Shown: positions 7,798 to 18,822 of the stretch, piece after piece
How the letters are laid out: the number at the start of each line of letters is the position of its first letter
Numbering within the stretch: the first letter of the stretch is position 1
Assembly (NCBI GenBank): GCA_016218825.1
Contig: JACRCV010000087.1
Span: 1 to 64,000 of the forward strand
Source of the DNA: Deltaproteobacteria bacterium
Lineage (GTDB): Bacteria > Myxococcota > XYA12-FULL-58-9
Direction of reading: 5' to 3'
DNA length: 64,000 nucleotides
Notes under the pieces: generated by a model
Databases searched by the model: none
What the model was told of the DNA's origin: nothing
The model's input: only the letters and a program-made list of their open reading frames with translations
Program-made: the position numbers and the translations under genes

Positions 7798-10353
7798 ATG
7801 CACGCTCTGCTCGCCGCGCTCCTGATGACGAGCGCCGAGGCCCTCGCTCAAGACGTTCCATATCCAAAGTTCGAGGGGCTACCAACGGGTGCACAAGAGG
7901 TCGTGCCCTTCGTCGACGGCGTCGTGCTCTTGTCTGGAGAGACGCCGGTCGTCCGACTTCGCCAAGACGGATCGGTAGATCGGGCCTTCGCCGCCCAGCT
8001 CGGCTTTGCGGCGTTTCGCGCGGGCCAAGGGCGTCCGCGCATCGCCGCGCAGGGACGAGATCGGCTCCTGGTTTCGGGTTGGTTCGACAGCTACGGCGGA
8101 TTTGACACCGGCTGCTTGGTCGCCTTGCGGCCGAATGGCGCAATCGACATACCGTTCGCACGCGCCATGAAGGGCGGCGCCGGCGGCGGACGGGGCGCCG
8201 CCTGTATCACCAGCGCGTTGGCCGTGCAGCCGGACGGCACAATCCTCGTCGGCGGGAACTTCACGACTTTTGGGGGAGCCCCAGCGAGGAACCTGGCGCG
8301 TCTCAAGCCAGACGGCAGCGTCGACGCGGCGTTCAGCGCCAACCTGCCGTCCCTCGAGGAGGTGCGGGAGATCGCGGTCGCGGCAGACGGGCGCATCGCC
8401 GTCACCGGTTTTCGCCGGACGCAGTCGGGCGACTACGTCGGGGTCCTGACGCGGCTCTCGTCGACCGGCGCCGCAACGCCGAAGCAGCTGCCGCCGCAGA
8501 AGGGCATCGGTTTGGTCGCGTATGACACGCAGGGCAATCTCTACGTCGTCGGCGACAAATTCTACCGCTTCAAGCCAGATGATAGCGAAGACCCATCCTT
8601 CAATCCGGAAGTGCAGGGCTTCGCTGCCTATGCCATTGCATTCCAGAAGGACGGCAAGATCCTCCTCGGTGGACGCGTCCTGGACGCCGCAGGTGGCCAA
8701 AGCTCGCTCATTAGGCTCCTCGCGGACGGCAAACGTGATCCAGCTTTCAAGGCGCGCGTCGGGCCTCCTGGCGAGGCTTCTGAGATCCGAGCGCTGGCGT
8801 TGCTCCCAGACGGCGGCATCTTGATCGGCGGTGTCTTTGGTCGCTTCGGCGACCAGCACATCGCACGTGGCTTTCTGCGCGTGGAGGCGGACGGCACGAC
8901 GCGCATGCGCACGATCACGCCGCCGAGTGACGTGGAGGAGCAGCAACAGGCGGACCGCCTTCGCGCGGGTGATCTGTGGGCCGACAACGGAGTCACGACC
9001 ATCGACCTCGGTGGCACCGAGGGAGCCGCGCACATCATCGCATCGTCGGACGCGTGGTCCTTTCTCGTCGCCGGCCGAACCGAAGACGGCTTCGCATTGA
9101 TGCGACCAGGCCAGACCGGCCTGTGGACGCAGTGGTTCAACAACGGCGGATTGGCGCGCTCCCGCGGCGCCGCCGGCGCGCGGGTATTCGGCGTTGTCGA
9201 GCTCGATGGCCCCAAGTTCATGGTCGCGGCGCTCTGGGAAGATGACCGGAGGATCGCCATCCATGAGCTGGGCAACCGCGGCGAGGGCGCGGCGGCCCGC
9301 AACTCGACCACCGCGTTCTCGAGCGATGCCACCCCGACCGACTTCGCCGCGCTGCCGGACGGCCGCCTACTCATTGGCGGCATGGATTCCGTGCCACCCC
9401 GTCCGACTGTTGCTCGCTTCAGGGGCACCAGGCTCGACACGAGCTTCGGCAGAGACGGCGTCGTGCGCCTGCCCGAGGGCGCAGGCGAAGTGCGAGTGAC
9501 CCCCCTCGCCAGCGGCAAGCTCTTCGTCACGGCGACAAATGGGCTCGTCTATCGGCTCGACAAGTCTGGGCGCGCCGACACCGCCTTTGGCGGAACGGGG
9601 GCGGTGCGCGCCACCCTGCACGACGAGCTCCGCCTCTTGCGTGCGCTGCCGACCGGCGCTGACGGGGTCATGCTCATCGGCCAAGTACAGCAGCGGCTTG
9701 TCGTGACGACGCTGACCAGCGCGGGCGCTTGCGCCTCCAGCACGGTCGTCTCGGCTCCCGCACCCGGTGTACTGCAGCGAGTGGTGACTCGCGACGACGG
9801 CCGCTTCGTGGCCGTCTTCAGCAACGCCGTTGCCGTGCACGACGCGACGGGCGCCCAACGACGCCTGACGCTGCTCCCAGACGGCGTCGATGCCACAAGC
9901 GCGACACTGCTGAAGGATGGGGCCGTGATCGCCAGCGGTAGCCGCGGCGGTGACTTCGCTCTTGTGCGCGTCGAGCCCGATGGCGCGATCAAGGGCCACA
10001 CTTCGCGCCCGGTGGCTACCGATGCCTCCGCGCTCGCACTTTCTTGCGCCGTCACGCCACTGCCGGCCACTGTCTGGTCGCAGCCGGCAGCGCATTCGGG
10101 CGGGGCCAAAGAGACAGGTCCAGCCCTCGACGCAGCCAAGCGCGCCCTCGCCTCCGGCGACCTCTTGGCGGCCATCGACGCGGTGCAGCCAGCCCTGGCG
10201 ACCAATGTTGCCGACCCCGATCTCAACTTCCTCCTGGCCGCGCTGCTTCACGACGCGGATGCCGCCCGCGCGGCGGAGCTGCGCACCGCCTCGGGCATCA
10301 AGCCGGGCCCTTTCCCTACGGTGCCAAGTGCAACCCCACCGCTCGCAAGCTGA
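7798..10353 (+). CDS. Delta-60 repeat (beta-propeller-like) exported protein
   Basis: 851 residues from ATG 7798, with GGAG eight bases upstream; a longer frame exists but lacks a ribosome site. Residues 1-18 are a signal peptide ending ALA-Q. The protein carries many copies of the delta-60 repeat, for example ALAVQPDGTILVGGNF, then ARLKPDGSVDAAF, and further copies near residues 230, 270, 340, 520 and 590. Such repeats probably fold as beta-propeller blades in secreted or surface proteins. Residues about 770-835 look like a TPR-type helical pair (AAKRALASGDLLAAIDAVQPAL). The frame stops at TGA 10351 and then continues in the same frame into the SH3-type segment at 10363, so the two may once have been one protein of about 1,120 residues. 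Confidence 0.75.
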   Translation: MHALLAALLMTSAEALAQDVPYPKFEGLPTGAQEVVPFVDGVVLLSGETPVVRLRQDGSVDRAFAAQLGFAAFRAGQGRPRIAAQGRDRLLVSGWFDSYGGFDTGCLVALRPNGAIDIPFARAMKGGAGGGRGAACITSALAVQPDGTILVGGNFTTFGGAPARNLARLKPDGSVDAAFSANLPSLEEVREIAVAADGRIAVTGFRRTQSGDYVGVLTRLSSTGAATPKQLPPQKGIGLVAYDTQGNLYVVGDKFYRFKPDDSEDPSFNPEVQGFAAYAIAFQKDGKILLGGRVLDAAGGQSSLIRLLADGKRDPAFKARVGPPGEASEIRALALLPDGGILIGGVFGRFGDQHIARGFLRVEADGTTRMRTITPPSDVEEQQQADRLRAGDLWADNGVTTIDLGGTEGAAHIIASSDAWSFLVAGRTEDGFALMRPGQTGLWTQWFNNGGLARSRGAAGARVFGVVELDGPKFMVAALWEDDRRIAIHELGNRGEGAAARNSTTAFSSDATPTDFAALPDGRLLIGGMDSVPPRPTVARFRGTRLDTSFGRDGVVRLPEGAGEVRVTPLASGKLFVTATNGLVYRLDKSGRADTAFGGTGAVRATLHDELRLLRALPTGADGVMLIGQVQQRLVVTTLTSAGACASSTVVSAPAPGVLQRVVTRDDGRFVAVFSNAVAVHDATGAQRRLTLLPDGVDATSATLLKDGAVIASGSRGGDFALVRVEPDGAIKGHTSRPVATDASALALSCAVTPLPATVWSQPAAHSGGAKETGPALDAAKRALASGDLLAAIDAVQPALATNVADPDLNFLLAALLHDADAARAAELRTASGIKPGPFPTVPSATPPLAS

Positions 10354-10362
10354 CAGGCTTGG

Positions 10363-11163
10363 GTGAACGTCGCCAGCGCTGGTGTGCGCGCCTCAGCGAG
10401 CGACAAGGGTAAGCTCTTGGGGCGCTTGCCTATCGGCTCGCGGGTACAGGTCATCAAGCTGCAGAAGGACTTCGCACAGGTGACCATCGCCGTCGCCGAC
10501 TTCAAGGCAAAGAAGGGCTACATCCAAAGGGATCTGCTGTCCAACCAGCAGCCGACCGTCGACGCGTTCCTGGCAGAGGCCGAAGAAGCCGCTGCCAAGG
10601 GGCCGGACTACGAAGCGACCATTCTCTGGCGCGCCTTGAACCTCGACCCCACCCATGAAGCCGCGTTGACGCGCATCCTAGGCGCCGCGTTCCGCGCCCA
10701 TCGCTATGACCTGGCGGTCGACGCGACCGAGTTAGCCATTCGCGGAGCACGCTGGCCGGCTCTACCATCCGCAGAGCTGCGAACACCCCAAGCCCTACGC
10801 CTACAGCTCCTACGCTCGGCGATCGCGCGCGACAGTCTTCCTATTCTAGAGGTGCTGCCGGTGACGCCGAAGTACATCAACGTCACCAACTACGATACGA
10901 TCCAGATCACCGAGGGGCAGATGTACGCCCACGCATTGGATCGACCCAAACACCCGATCTACGCCGCCCTCATCGCAGTGCTCATCTCGGGGCCAACGAG
11001 GAGCGATGGCAAGTGGCTGCTGGCCGAAGGTGAGCATTCGATGACCTTGGAGGTGACGGAGAGTGGCGCTTGGCGTGTGACGCAGCTCCAACTGCCGGGC
11101 TACTTCCATCCGCAACAGTGCGGCACAGCGGAGAAGCAGTGCGAAGGTGCTGAAGGAGAATAG
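10363..11163 (+). CDS. SH3-type and TPR-like protein, probable 3' part of the preceding gene
   Basis: Reading from GTG 10363 gives 266 residues with no signal peptide and no good ribosome site. The first 65 residues form a bacterial SH3 (SH3b) domain (VRASASDKGKLLGRLPIGSRVQVI, KKGYIQRDLL). Its first strand needs the codons before 10363 (QAWVNV), which follow directly on TGA 10351-10353. Residues 70-135 resemble TPR helices (EATILWRALNLDPTHEAALTRIL), matching those at the end of the upstream frame. The C-terminal part (160-266) is a beta-rich segment of unknown type. The most economical reading is one gene split by a nonsense change. A compensated frameshift between about 10310 and 10355 is also possible, because another frame reads GAKCNPTARKLTG just before. 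Confidence 0.55.
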   Translation: MNVASAGVRASASDKGKLLGRLPIGSRVQVIKLQKDFAQVTIAVADFKAKKGYIQRDLLSNQQPTVDAFLAEAEEAAAKGPDYEATILWRALNLDPTHEAALTRILGAAFRAHRYDLAVDATELAIRGARWPALPSAELRTPQALRLQLLRSAIARDSLPILEVLPVTPKYINVTNYDTIQITEGQMYAHALDRPKHPIYAALIAVLISGPTRSDGKWLLAEGEHSMTLEVTESGAWRVTQLQLPGYFHPQQCGTAEKQCEGAEGE

Positions 11164-11574
11164 TCGCAGCGACGCCACTCCGACGAGGTCCCGTTCTCGA
11201 GTCATCTCCACCGTCGTCGTCGACTGCCGTGAACGTGCGACGGTTTCTTGGTGGCGCTGCTCGGCAAGGACGGCCGCCTCAAGGGCACCTTCCGCATCAG
11301 GGACGGCGACTCGAGCTCAGTGGCGGCGGCGCTGGTAGCGCCGATTGCCGATTGGTGCCGCGACGCGGGAGCAATTCGGTCAGCGCTGCTGTCCATATCG
11401 CCTCGGGATTCATGCCGCGCCTCCTGGTGCCGGGGATGTCGACGTTGACCGCGAGCAATCCATCAACGTATACCTGAGCCGCTCTAGTACCCTGGCTCGC
11501 ACCCCACCGCAGCGCCACGAGCCATGCCTCGCCTGGCAGGCGGTGACCATGGGTAGAAGTGAGGACGGCCAGAT
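11164..11574. other. 411-base gap with one possible gene fragment
   Basis: The plus-strand frame at about 11240-11390 reads CDGFLVALLGKDGRLKGTF and continues with protein-like composition for about 45 codons, but it has no ribosome site and decays into an arginine-rich tail. It may be a remnant. Nothing else is recognised. Confidence 0.35.
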
Positions 11575-11667
11575 ATGAGCGCCGACGCGACCAGGATTCG
11601 CCTCACCCCGGCGCTCACGCGGAAGCCGAAGGCCAGCACCAACAAGGGCAAGACAGCGCAGCAATGA
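11575..11667 (+). CDS. Possible 30-residue leader peptide before the AlkD-like gene
   Basis: ATG 11575 has AGTGAGGA about eight bases upstream and opens a 30-codon frame rich in Lys, Arg, Thr and Ala. Its TGA overlaps the ATG of the next gene (ATGA at 11664-11667), a typical arrangement for translational coupling. No family is recognised. It could be a real coupling leader or a chance frame. Confidence 0.3.
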   Translation: MSADATRIRLTPALTRKPKASTNKGKTAQQ

Positions 11668-12578
11668 CCACGACCACCGATCAGGAACGAGCACGGGCAT
11701 ACGTCGACGTCGCGTGCCGGAGACCCAGCCAGAGGCGCATCGCCGCAGTCGCCAAGGCGACCCTCGATTGGGGCAAGCGCCGCAAGCGCCATCAACGGGC
11801 GGGTCATCCCGTCACCGACGGCAGGGTCGAGCCGATCCTGGCAGATCTGAAAGCCATGGGCAGCGAGCGGAACCGGGCGGGCATGGCCCGCTACGGCATC
11901 AACGTCGAGGACGCGTACGGCGTGTCGGTCTACGAGCTGCGCAAGGTCGCCAAGCGACTTGGCATCGACCACGACTTGGCGCTCGCGCTCTGGGCGACAG
12001 GGAACCACGAGGCCCGACTCCTGGCCTGCTTCGTCGACGACCCCGCATCTGTCAGCGCCGCGCAGATGGAGGCATGGGCCGGTGACTTCGACTCGTGGGA
12101 CGTCTGCGACCAGGCGGCGACCAGCCTCTTCGACCTGACGAGGCACGCGTGGGCCAAGGCGGCGGCGTGGGCGCGTCGCCGCGAGGAGTGGGTCAAGCGC
12201 GGCGGCTTCGCCCTCATGGCCGGCCTCGCCGTCCACGACAAGACGGCCGACGACAAAGCGTTCAAGCGCCTGCTGCCGCTCATCGAGCGATGCGCGGCCG
12301 ATGACCGCAACTTCGTCAGGAAAGCCGTCAACTGGGCGCTCCGGAACATCGGAAAGCGCAATTCGTCCTTGAACGCCGCTGCTGTTTCCTGCGCCGCGAG
12401 GATCCTTGCGGCCGCGAACAAGCGCGCCGGTGGGGAGCGCGGTGGCGACAGCGGCGCTCGGGCTGCTCGGTGGGTGGCAACGGACGCGCTCCGTGAACTC
12501 CGCTCGGAGAAGGTCCAGGCGAGGTTGATCGGTAGGCGGCCCCGACACGACGGAGGCAGGCAGAGCGTGCACCGATGA
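11664..12578 (+). CDS. AlkD-like DNA alkylation repair protein
   Basis: 304 residues from ATG 11664. Residues about 50-285 match the DNA alkylation repair (AlkD/AlkC-like HEAT-repeat) family: GMARYGI, GVSVYELRKVAKRLG, ALALWATGNHEARLLA, DDP, DFDSWDVCDQ, REEWVKRGGFALMAGLAVHDK, RNFVRKAVNWALRNIGKRN. The Trp and Asp residues of the DFDSWDVCDQ region correspond to those that grip the damaged base pair in AlkD, which excises N3/N7-alkylated purines without base flipping. The first 45 residues are basic and not part of the family, so a downstream start is possible. It may be translated with the small frame at 11575. The family is sure; glycosylase activity is likely but inferred. Confidence 0.85.
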   Translation: MTTTTDQERARAYVDVACRRPSQRRIAAVAKATLDWGKRRKRHQRAGHPVTDGRVEPILADLKAMGSERNRAGMARYGINVEDAYGVSVYELRKVAKRLGIDHDLALALWATGNHEARLLACFVDDPASVSAAQMEAWAGDFDSWDVCDQAATSLFDLTRHAWAKAAAWARRREEWVKRGGFALMAGLAVHDKTADDKAFKRLLPLIERCAADDRNFVRKAVNWALRNIGKRNSSLNAAAVSCAARILAAANKRAGGERGGDSGARAARWVATDALRELRSEKVQARLIGRRPRHDGGRQSVHR

Positions 12579-12756
12579 CGGCTCGCATCGCGCTTCTTCG
12601 CGTGGCGAACTGTGCAAGAGCTGGCCACGATGGCTGACGCCGCCACGCGACCCGGCCTCGCGAAAGGAGCGTTCTCCACCGTCGGCAGAGGTTTGTCACG
12701 AGGCCCTCGAGATATGGAGCCGCCCTCGCCGGCCAGACGCTCCGCGTCGATATCCG

Positions 12757-15402
<2,646 letters not shown>

Positions 15403-15570
15403 CTTCTTGGTTCCGGGAACCTCGGAAACTCGCCCAGGAATGTGCGCGATCGCCTGCGGCGAGTAAAGATGGAACAGCCCAAATCGCCTCGATTCTTCTG
15501 CTCTCGTCGAGCATCGCGGACCAGCGTGCTCGGCGACAGGCGTTGACAAACATCGCCGCCGACAGTAGTG

Positions 15571-15607
15571 CTCATTGCAGCTCATGGCAGCTCACCGCAG
15601 CTCATGG
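15571..15607 (+). promoter_or_regulatory. Direct repeats with 10-base period in the divergent intergenic region
   Basis: CTCATTGCAG, CTCATGGCAG and CTCACCGCAG follow each other without gaps, then CTCATGG. The 10-base spacing puts every copy on the same face of the helix. TTGACA at 15543-15548 could be a -35 box, placing the repeats around the transcript start of the gene at 15619. They are a likely binding site for a regulator, possibly the HTH-receiver protein encoded just downstream. Confidence 0.5.
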
Positions 15608-15618
15608 GTCTTTGGTCT

Positions 15619-16182
15619 ATGGATCGCAACCCCAACGCGCTCGGCATCAGCGAAGCCGCCGCCTTCATCGGCGCCCATGAACAGACCGTGCGCAAGCTCG
15701 CCAGAAGCGGAGCAATTCCCGCCTATCGGGTAGGGACTGTATGGCGGTTCCGCAAGGAAGCTCTCGTGCGGTGGATGGAAGGGCAGCAGCGAGGTCGGAG
15801 CGGTTGCTCCGTTCTCGTCATCGACGACGACGAGAGGATCTGCAAGGCCTTGGCCAGGATCGTCGAGCAGTTCGGATGCCGCGTGCGGCAAGCACCAAAC
15901 GGCCAGCGGGGCCTCGAATTGGTTGCCGAGGCAGTGCCGGATCTCATTCTGCTGGACCTCATCATGCCCGCAATGAACGGTCCGCAGTTCCTCCGTGCGC
16001 TGCGCAAGACGCAGCCGGACCTGCCGGTCGTTGTCGTTACGGGGTATCCGGACAGCGCGCTGATGAAAGAGGCCGCGCAGTACGCGCCTCTGATGGTGGC
16101 GCCAAAGCCCGTGGATCAAGCGCTGCTCGAGCGAACAATGCGCGTGGCCCTCGGCAAGAGATCTACGGCAGGGGTCGAGTAA
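15619..16182 (+). CDS. Response regulator with N-terminal excisionase/MerR-type HTH
   Basis: 187 residues from ATG 15619. Residues 5-50 are an excisionase-type (MerR-like winged) DNA-binding domain (LGISEAAAFIGAHEQTVRKLA, then IPAYRVGTVWRFRKEAL). Residues 60-180 are a receiver domain (VLVIDDDERI, phospho-Asp in LLDLIMPAMNG, Thr in VVVTGYP, Lys in APKP). The usual order in response regulators is receiver first and DNA-binding domain last; here it is reversed. It is the first gene of the chemosensory operon, 23 bases before cheW, and lies next to 10-base direct repeats. It probably couples phosphorylation by the CheA-type or hybrid kinases to transcription. Confidence 0.82.
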   Translation: MDRNPNALGISEAAAFIGAHEQTVRKLARSGAIPAYRVGTVWRFRKEALVRWMEGQQRGRSGCSVLVIDDDERICKALARIVEQFGCRVRQAPNGQRGLELVAEAVPDLILLDLIMPAMNGPQFLRALRKTQPDLPVVVVTGYPDSALMKEAAQYAPLMVAPKPVDQALLERTMRVALGKRSTAGVE

Positions 16183-16205
16183 GCACCGCGGGGGCGGGGG
16201 GGGAA

Positions 16206-16757
16206 ATGACAGCAAGTCTGCACCACGAAACGAGAATCGCGTCGACACCGCGGCCGCTGGTGGTCTTCTCGCTGGACGACCAGCGCTACGCCCTGGATCT
16301 CGCGCGCGTGCAGCGGTCGATCCGCGTGGTCGCCATTACGCCGCTGCCCGATGCACCGCCGATCGTCCTGGGCATCATGGATCTCGGGGGCGTGGTCATC
16401 CCCGTGATCGACATTCGAAAACGCCTCAACCACCCGCCGCGCGATGTTCGTCTATCCGACCATTTGATTGTCGCCATGACCGGAAAGCGAACTGTCGCGC
16501 TCCTGGTCGATGAAACGAAAGGGGTGATCGAGACCGCACCGGGGAGTTACGCGCCGGCGGATGAGATCCTGCCCCGGATCGAGCTCGTCGAAGGCGCCAT
16601 GAAGCTTCCGGACGGGCTCGTCCTGATCCACGACCTCGAACGCCTGCTCTCCCTCGAAGAGGAGACGGCGATCGACCGCGCGCTGCGCGCCACCTCCGGC
16701 GGCGATGCTCCGGTGGGCGGCGGCAGCATCGACAAACCCGAAGACGGAGCACCGTAA
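16206..16757 (+). CDS. cheW: CheW-type coupling protein (first copy)
   Basis: 183 residues from ATG 16206. The CheW domain covers about 15-150 (VVFSLDDQRYALDLARVQR, GIMDLGGVVIPVIDIRKRL, VALLVDETKGVI, KLPDGLVLIHDLERLL). CheW links receptor tips to the CheA kinase in the cytoplasmic array. The C-terminal 30 residues are a Gly/Ala/Asp-rich tail. It is separated from cheR by only three bases. By position and size it corresponds to WspB or FrzA in known pathways. Confidence 0.9.
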   Translation: MTASLHHETRIASTPRPLVVFSLDDQRYALDLARVQRSIRVVAITPLPDAPPIVLGIMDLGGVVIPVIDIRKRLNHPPRDVRLSDHLIVAMTGKRTVALLVDETKGVIETAPGSYAPADEILPRIELVEGAMKLPDGLVLIHDLERLLSLEEETAIDRALRATSGGDAPVGGGSIDKPEDGAP

Positions 16758-16760
16758 ACG

Positions 16761-18185
16761 ATGATCGCCGCCCTGGACACAACGCTGTTGGGCGAGGTGA
16801 GCGGCTTCATCGCCGAGCGCCTGGGCCTGCATTTCCCCGAGGAGCGCTGGTCCGATCTAGCTCGCGGCCTCGAGGCGGCCGGCCGGGAGCTGGGCTTCGA
16901 GTATCCTGACGCCTGCAAGCGATGGCTCACGGCCCGGGATCTCACGACCCGGCAAATCGAGACGCTCGCGAGCCACCTGACCGTGGGCGAAACCTACTTC
17001 CTTCGGGACCCCGCGAGCTTCGAGGTCCTCGCGCGAGAGATCCTGCCGCCGCTCGTTGCGAGACGCGTCGAATCGGGTCGAACCTTGCGCCTGTGGAGCG
17101 CCGGGTGCTCCACTGGAGAAGAAGCGTACTCGCTCGCCATCACCTGTGCCCGAACACTCCCGGACCTCGAGGCGTGGAACGCCTCGGTGCTCGCGACCGA
17201 CATCAACCCCAAGGCCCTCGCCAAGGCCGAGGCGGGCGTCTACTCCCAGTGGTCGTTCCGCGGCGCTCCGGGTTGGCTGCGCGAGCGGTTCCTCGCTCCC
17301 ACGCCGGAGGGTAAGCTCGAGATCGCTCCGACCCTGAAAAACCTCGTTCACTTCGGTTACCTCAACCTGGCCGAAGACGTCTATCCGTCGCTCCACAACC
17401 ACACGAACGCGATGGACGTGATCTTCTGTCGCAATGTCCTCATGTACTTCACTCCCGACCACCAGCGGCGAGTCGTAACCGCGCTGCATCGTTGCCTCAT
17501 GGACGGGGGCTATCTCGTGGTAAGTCCGGCCGAGGCCGGCAACTCGCTCTTCCCGATGTTCGCAATGGAAGACATCGGCGGCGTCATACTCTATCGCAAG
17601 ACGTCGCGGCCGACCTGTGTGGTGCCCTGGCCGAGCATCGTCTCGCCTGAGCCCTCTGCCCTCGCACCCGAGCCGGCATTCTTCGCCACCTCGACGCCCC
17701 TTGGCCTGCCACGTGAACCCGCGTTCGTTGCCGCCGCTGCGCCCGCCGCGACAGTCGCGCCGGTCGAATCTGCCACGCCCATCATCGCACCGCCCGGGGA
17801 CAGCCCCCTCGAGCTGGCGCGGACGTATGCCAACCAGGGCAAGCTCGCGGCGGCGCTCGTGGCGTGCCGTGACGCCGTCGCAGCCGATCGCACCAACCCC
17901 GCGGCGCATTTTCTCTGCGCCACCATCTGCGAAGAGCTTGGCCGGCCCGAGGAGGCCGTCGCGGCGCTGGGGAAAGTCCTCTACCTCGACCAGGATTTCG
18001 TCCTCGCTCATCACGGGTTGGGCGGTCTCTACAAACGCCTCGGCAAGCACGAGAAATCCAAGCGCCACCTCGCGATTGCCCTCGAGCTCCTCGCGCACCG
18101 GAGCAGGGATGAGATCGTGCCCGAGTCCGACGGGATGACGTGTGGGCGGCTCCAGGAGTCGGTTCGAGCCATGACGGGAGCCTGA
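16761..18185 (+). CDS. cheR: CheR methyltransferase with C-terminal TPR repeats
   Basis: 474 residues; GGAG precedes ATG 16761. Residues about 1-275 are CheR: the N-terminal helical domain, then the SAM site (LRLWSAGCSTGEEAYSLAI), ATDINPKALAKA, HFGYLNL, DVIFCRNVLMYF and GGYLVVSPAE. It transfers methyl groups from SAM to glutamates of the MCP. A Pro/Ala-rich linker (about 290-345) leads to three TPR-like helical pairs (345-445: LARTYANQGKLAAALVACRDAV, FLCATICEELGRPEEAVAAL, GLGGLYKRLGKHEKSKRHL). CheR-TPR proteins are typical of WspC and FrzF, where the TPR controls access to the receptor. Its stop lies four bases before the next cheW. Confidence 0.92.
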   Translation: MIAALDTTLLGEVSGFIAERLGLHFPEERWSDLARGLEAAGRELGFEYPDACKRWLTARDLTTRQIETLASHLTVGETYFLRDPASFEVLAREILPPLVARRVESGRTLRLWSAGCSTGEEAYSLAITCARTLPDLEAWNASVLATDINPKALAKAEAGVYSQWSFRGAPGWLRERFLAPTPEGKLEIAPTLKNLVHFGYLNLAEDVYPSLHNHTNAMDVIFCRNVLMYFTPDHQRRVVTALHRCLMDGGYLVVSPAEAGNSLFPMFAMEDIGGVILYRKTSRPTCVVPWPSIVSPEPSALAPEPAFFATSTPLGLPREPAFVAAAAPAATVAPVESATPIIAPPGDSPLELARTYANQGKLAAALVACRDAVAADRTNPAAHFLCATICEELGRPEEAVAALGKVLYLDQDFVLAHHGLGGLYKRLGKHEKSKRHLAIALELLAHRSRDEIVPESDGMTCGRLQESVRAMTGA

Positions 18186-18189
18186 GACC

Positions 18190-18795
18190 ATGGAACGACG
18201 CACCATCGACTGGGAGGCAATCCACCGCCGCCTGGCGCTTGCCGCGGCGGCCATCGCCGGCGGCCTCCGGCATGGGCCGGAGGAAACCCGCCGCGTACTC
18301 GAAGCGCGCGCTCGGGTGGCAGCCAAACCGGCGCTCACGGCGGACGACGGGGAGCGCATCGAGATCTTGGCCTTCACCCTCGCCGGCGAGGCCTATGGCG
18401 TCGAGACCCGTCACGTCCGCGAGGTCTGTCAGCTCAAGGATCTGACGGCCCTGCCTTGCACACCGCCCTTTGTCGCCGGGGTCATGAGCCTGCGCGGTCA
18501 GGTCCTGGCGGTGATCGACCTTCGCCAGTTCTTCGAGCTGCCGGCCAAAGGGCTCACCGAGCTCAATCGGGTGGTCGTCCTCAAGGGCGGCGACAACGAG
18601 ATGGGGTTGCTCGCGGATTCTATCGACGGGGTCCGCTCCGTCGCTGCGGCCGATCTGCAGCAGGGCTTGCCCACGCTCACCGGCATCCGTGAGAGGTTCC
18701 TCAAAGGTATCACCGGCCAGATGCTGGCCATTCTCGATGGCGGCCGTCTGCTGGCAGACGCCGGCCTCAGAGTCAACGAACATGCAACTCGCTGA
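18190..18795 (+). CDS. cheW: CheW-type coupling protein with N-terminal extension (second copy)
   Basis: 201 residues; GGGAG lies about 10 bases before ATG 18190. The first about 55 residues are a basic helical extension (IDWEAIHRRLALAAAAIAGG). The CheW domain follows (about 58-190: ILAFTLAGEAYGVETRHVREV, PFVAGVMSLRGQVLAVIDLRQFF, VVVLKGGDNEMGLLADSIDGV, ITGQMLAILDGGRLL). A second CheW with an extended N-terminus is the WspD arrangement, which supports reading the operon as Wsp-like. It is 27 bases before the MCP gene. Confidence 0.9.
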   Translation: MERRTIDWEAIHRRLALAAAAIAGGLRHGPEETRRVLEARARVAAKPALTADDGERIEILAFTLAGEAYGVETRHVREVCQLKDLTALPCTPPFVAGVMSLRGQVLAVIDLRQFFELPAKGLTELNRVVVLKGGDNEMGLLADSIDGVRSVAAADLQQGLPTLTGIRERFLKGITGQMLAILDGGRLLADAGLRVNEHATR

Positions 18796-18822
18796 TGCCG
18801 CAGGGTCAGCCGGAGGTAGCCG

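Noticed and set aside
10351-10353. In-frame TGA as a possible selenocysteine codon
   Set aside because: No SECIS-like hairpin follows directly and the position is a linker before an SH3-type domain, not a redox site. A nonsense change is simpler.
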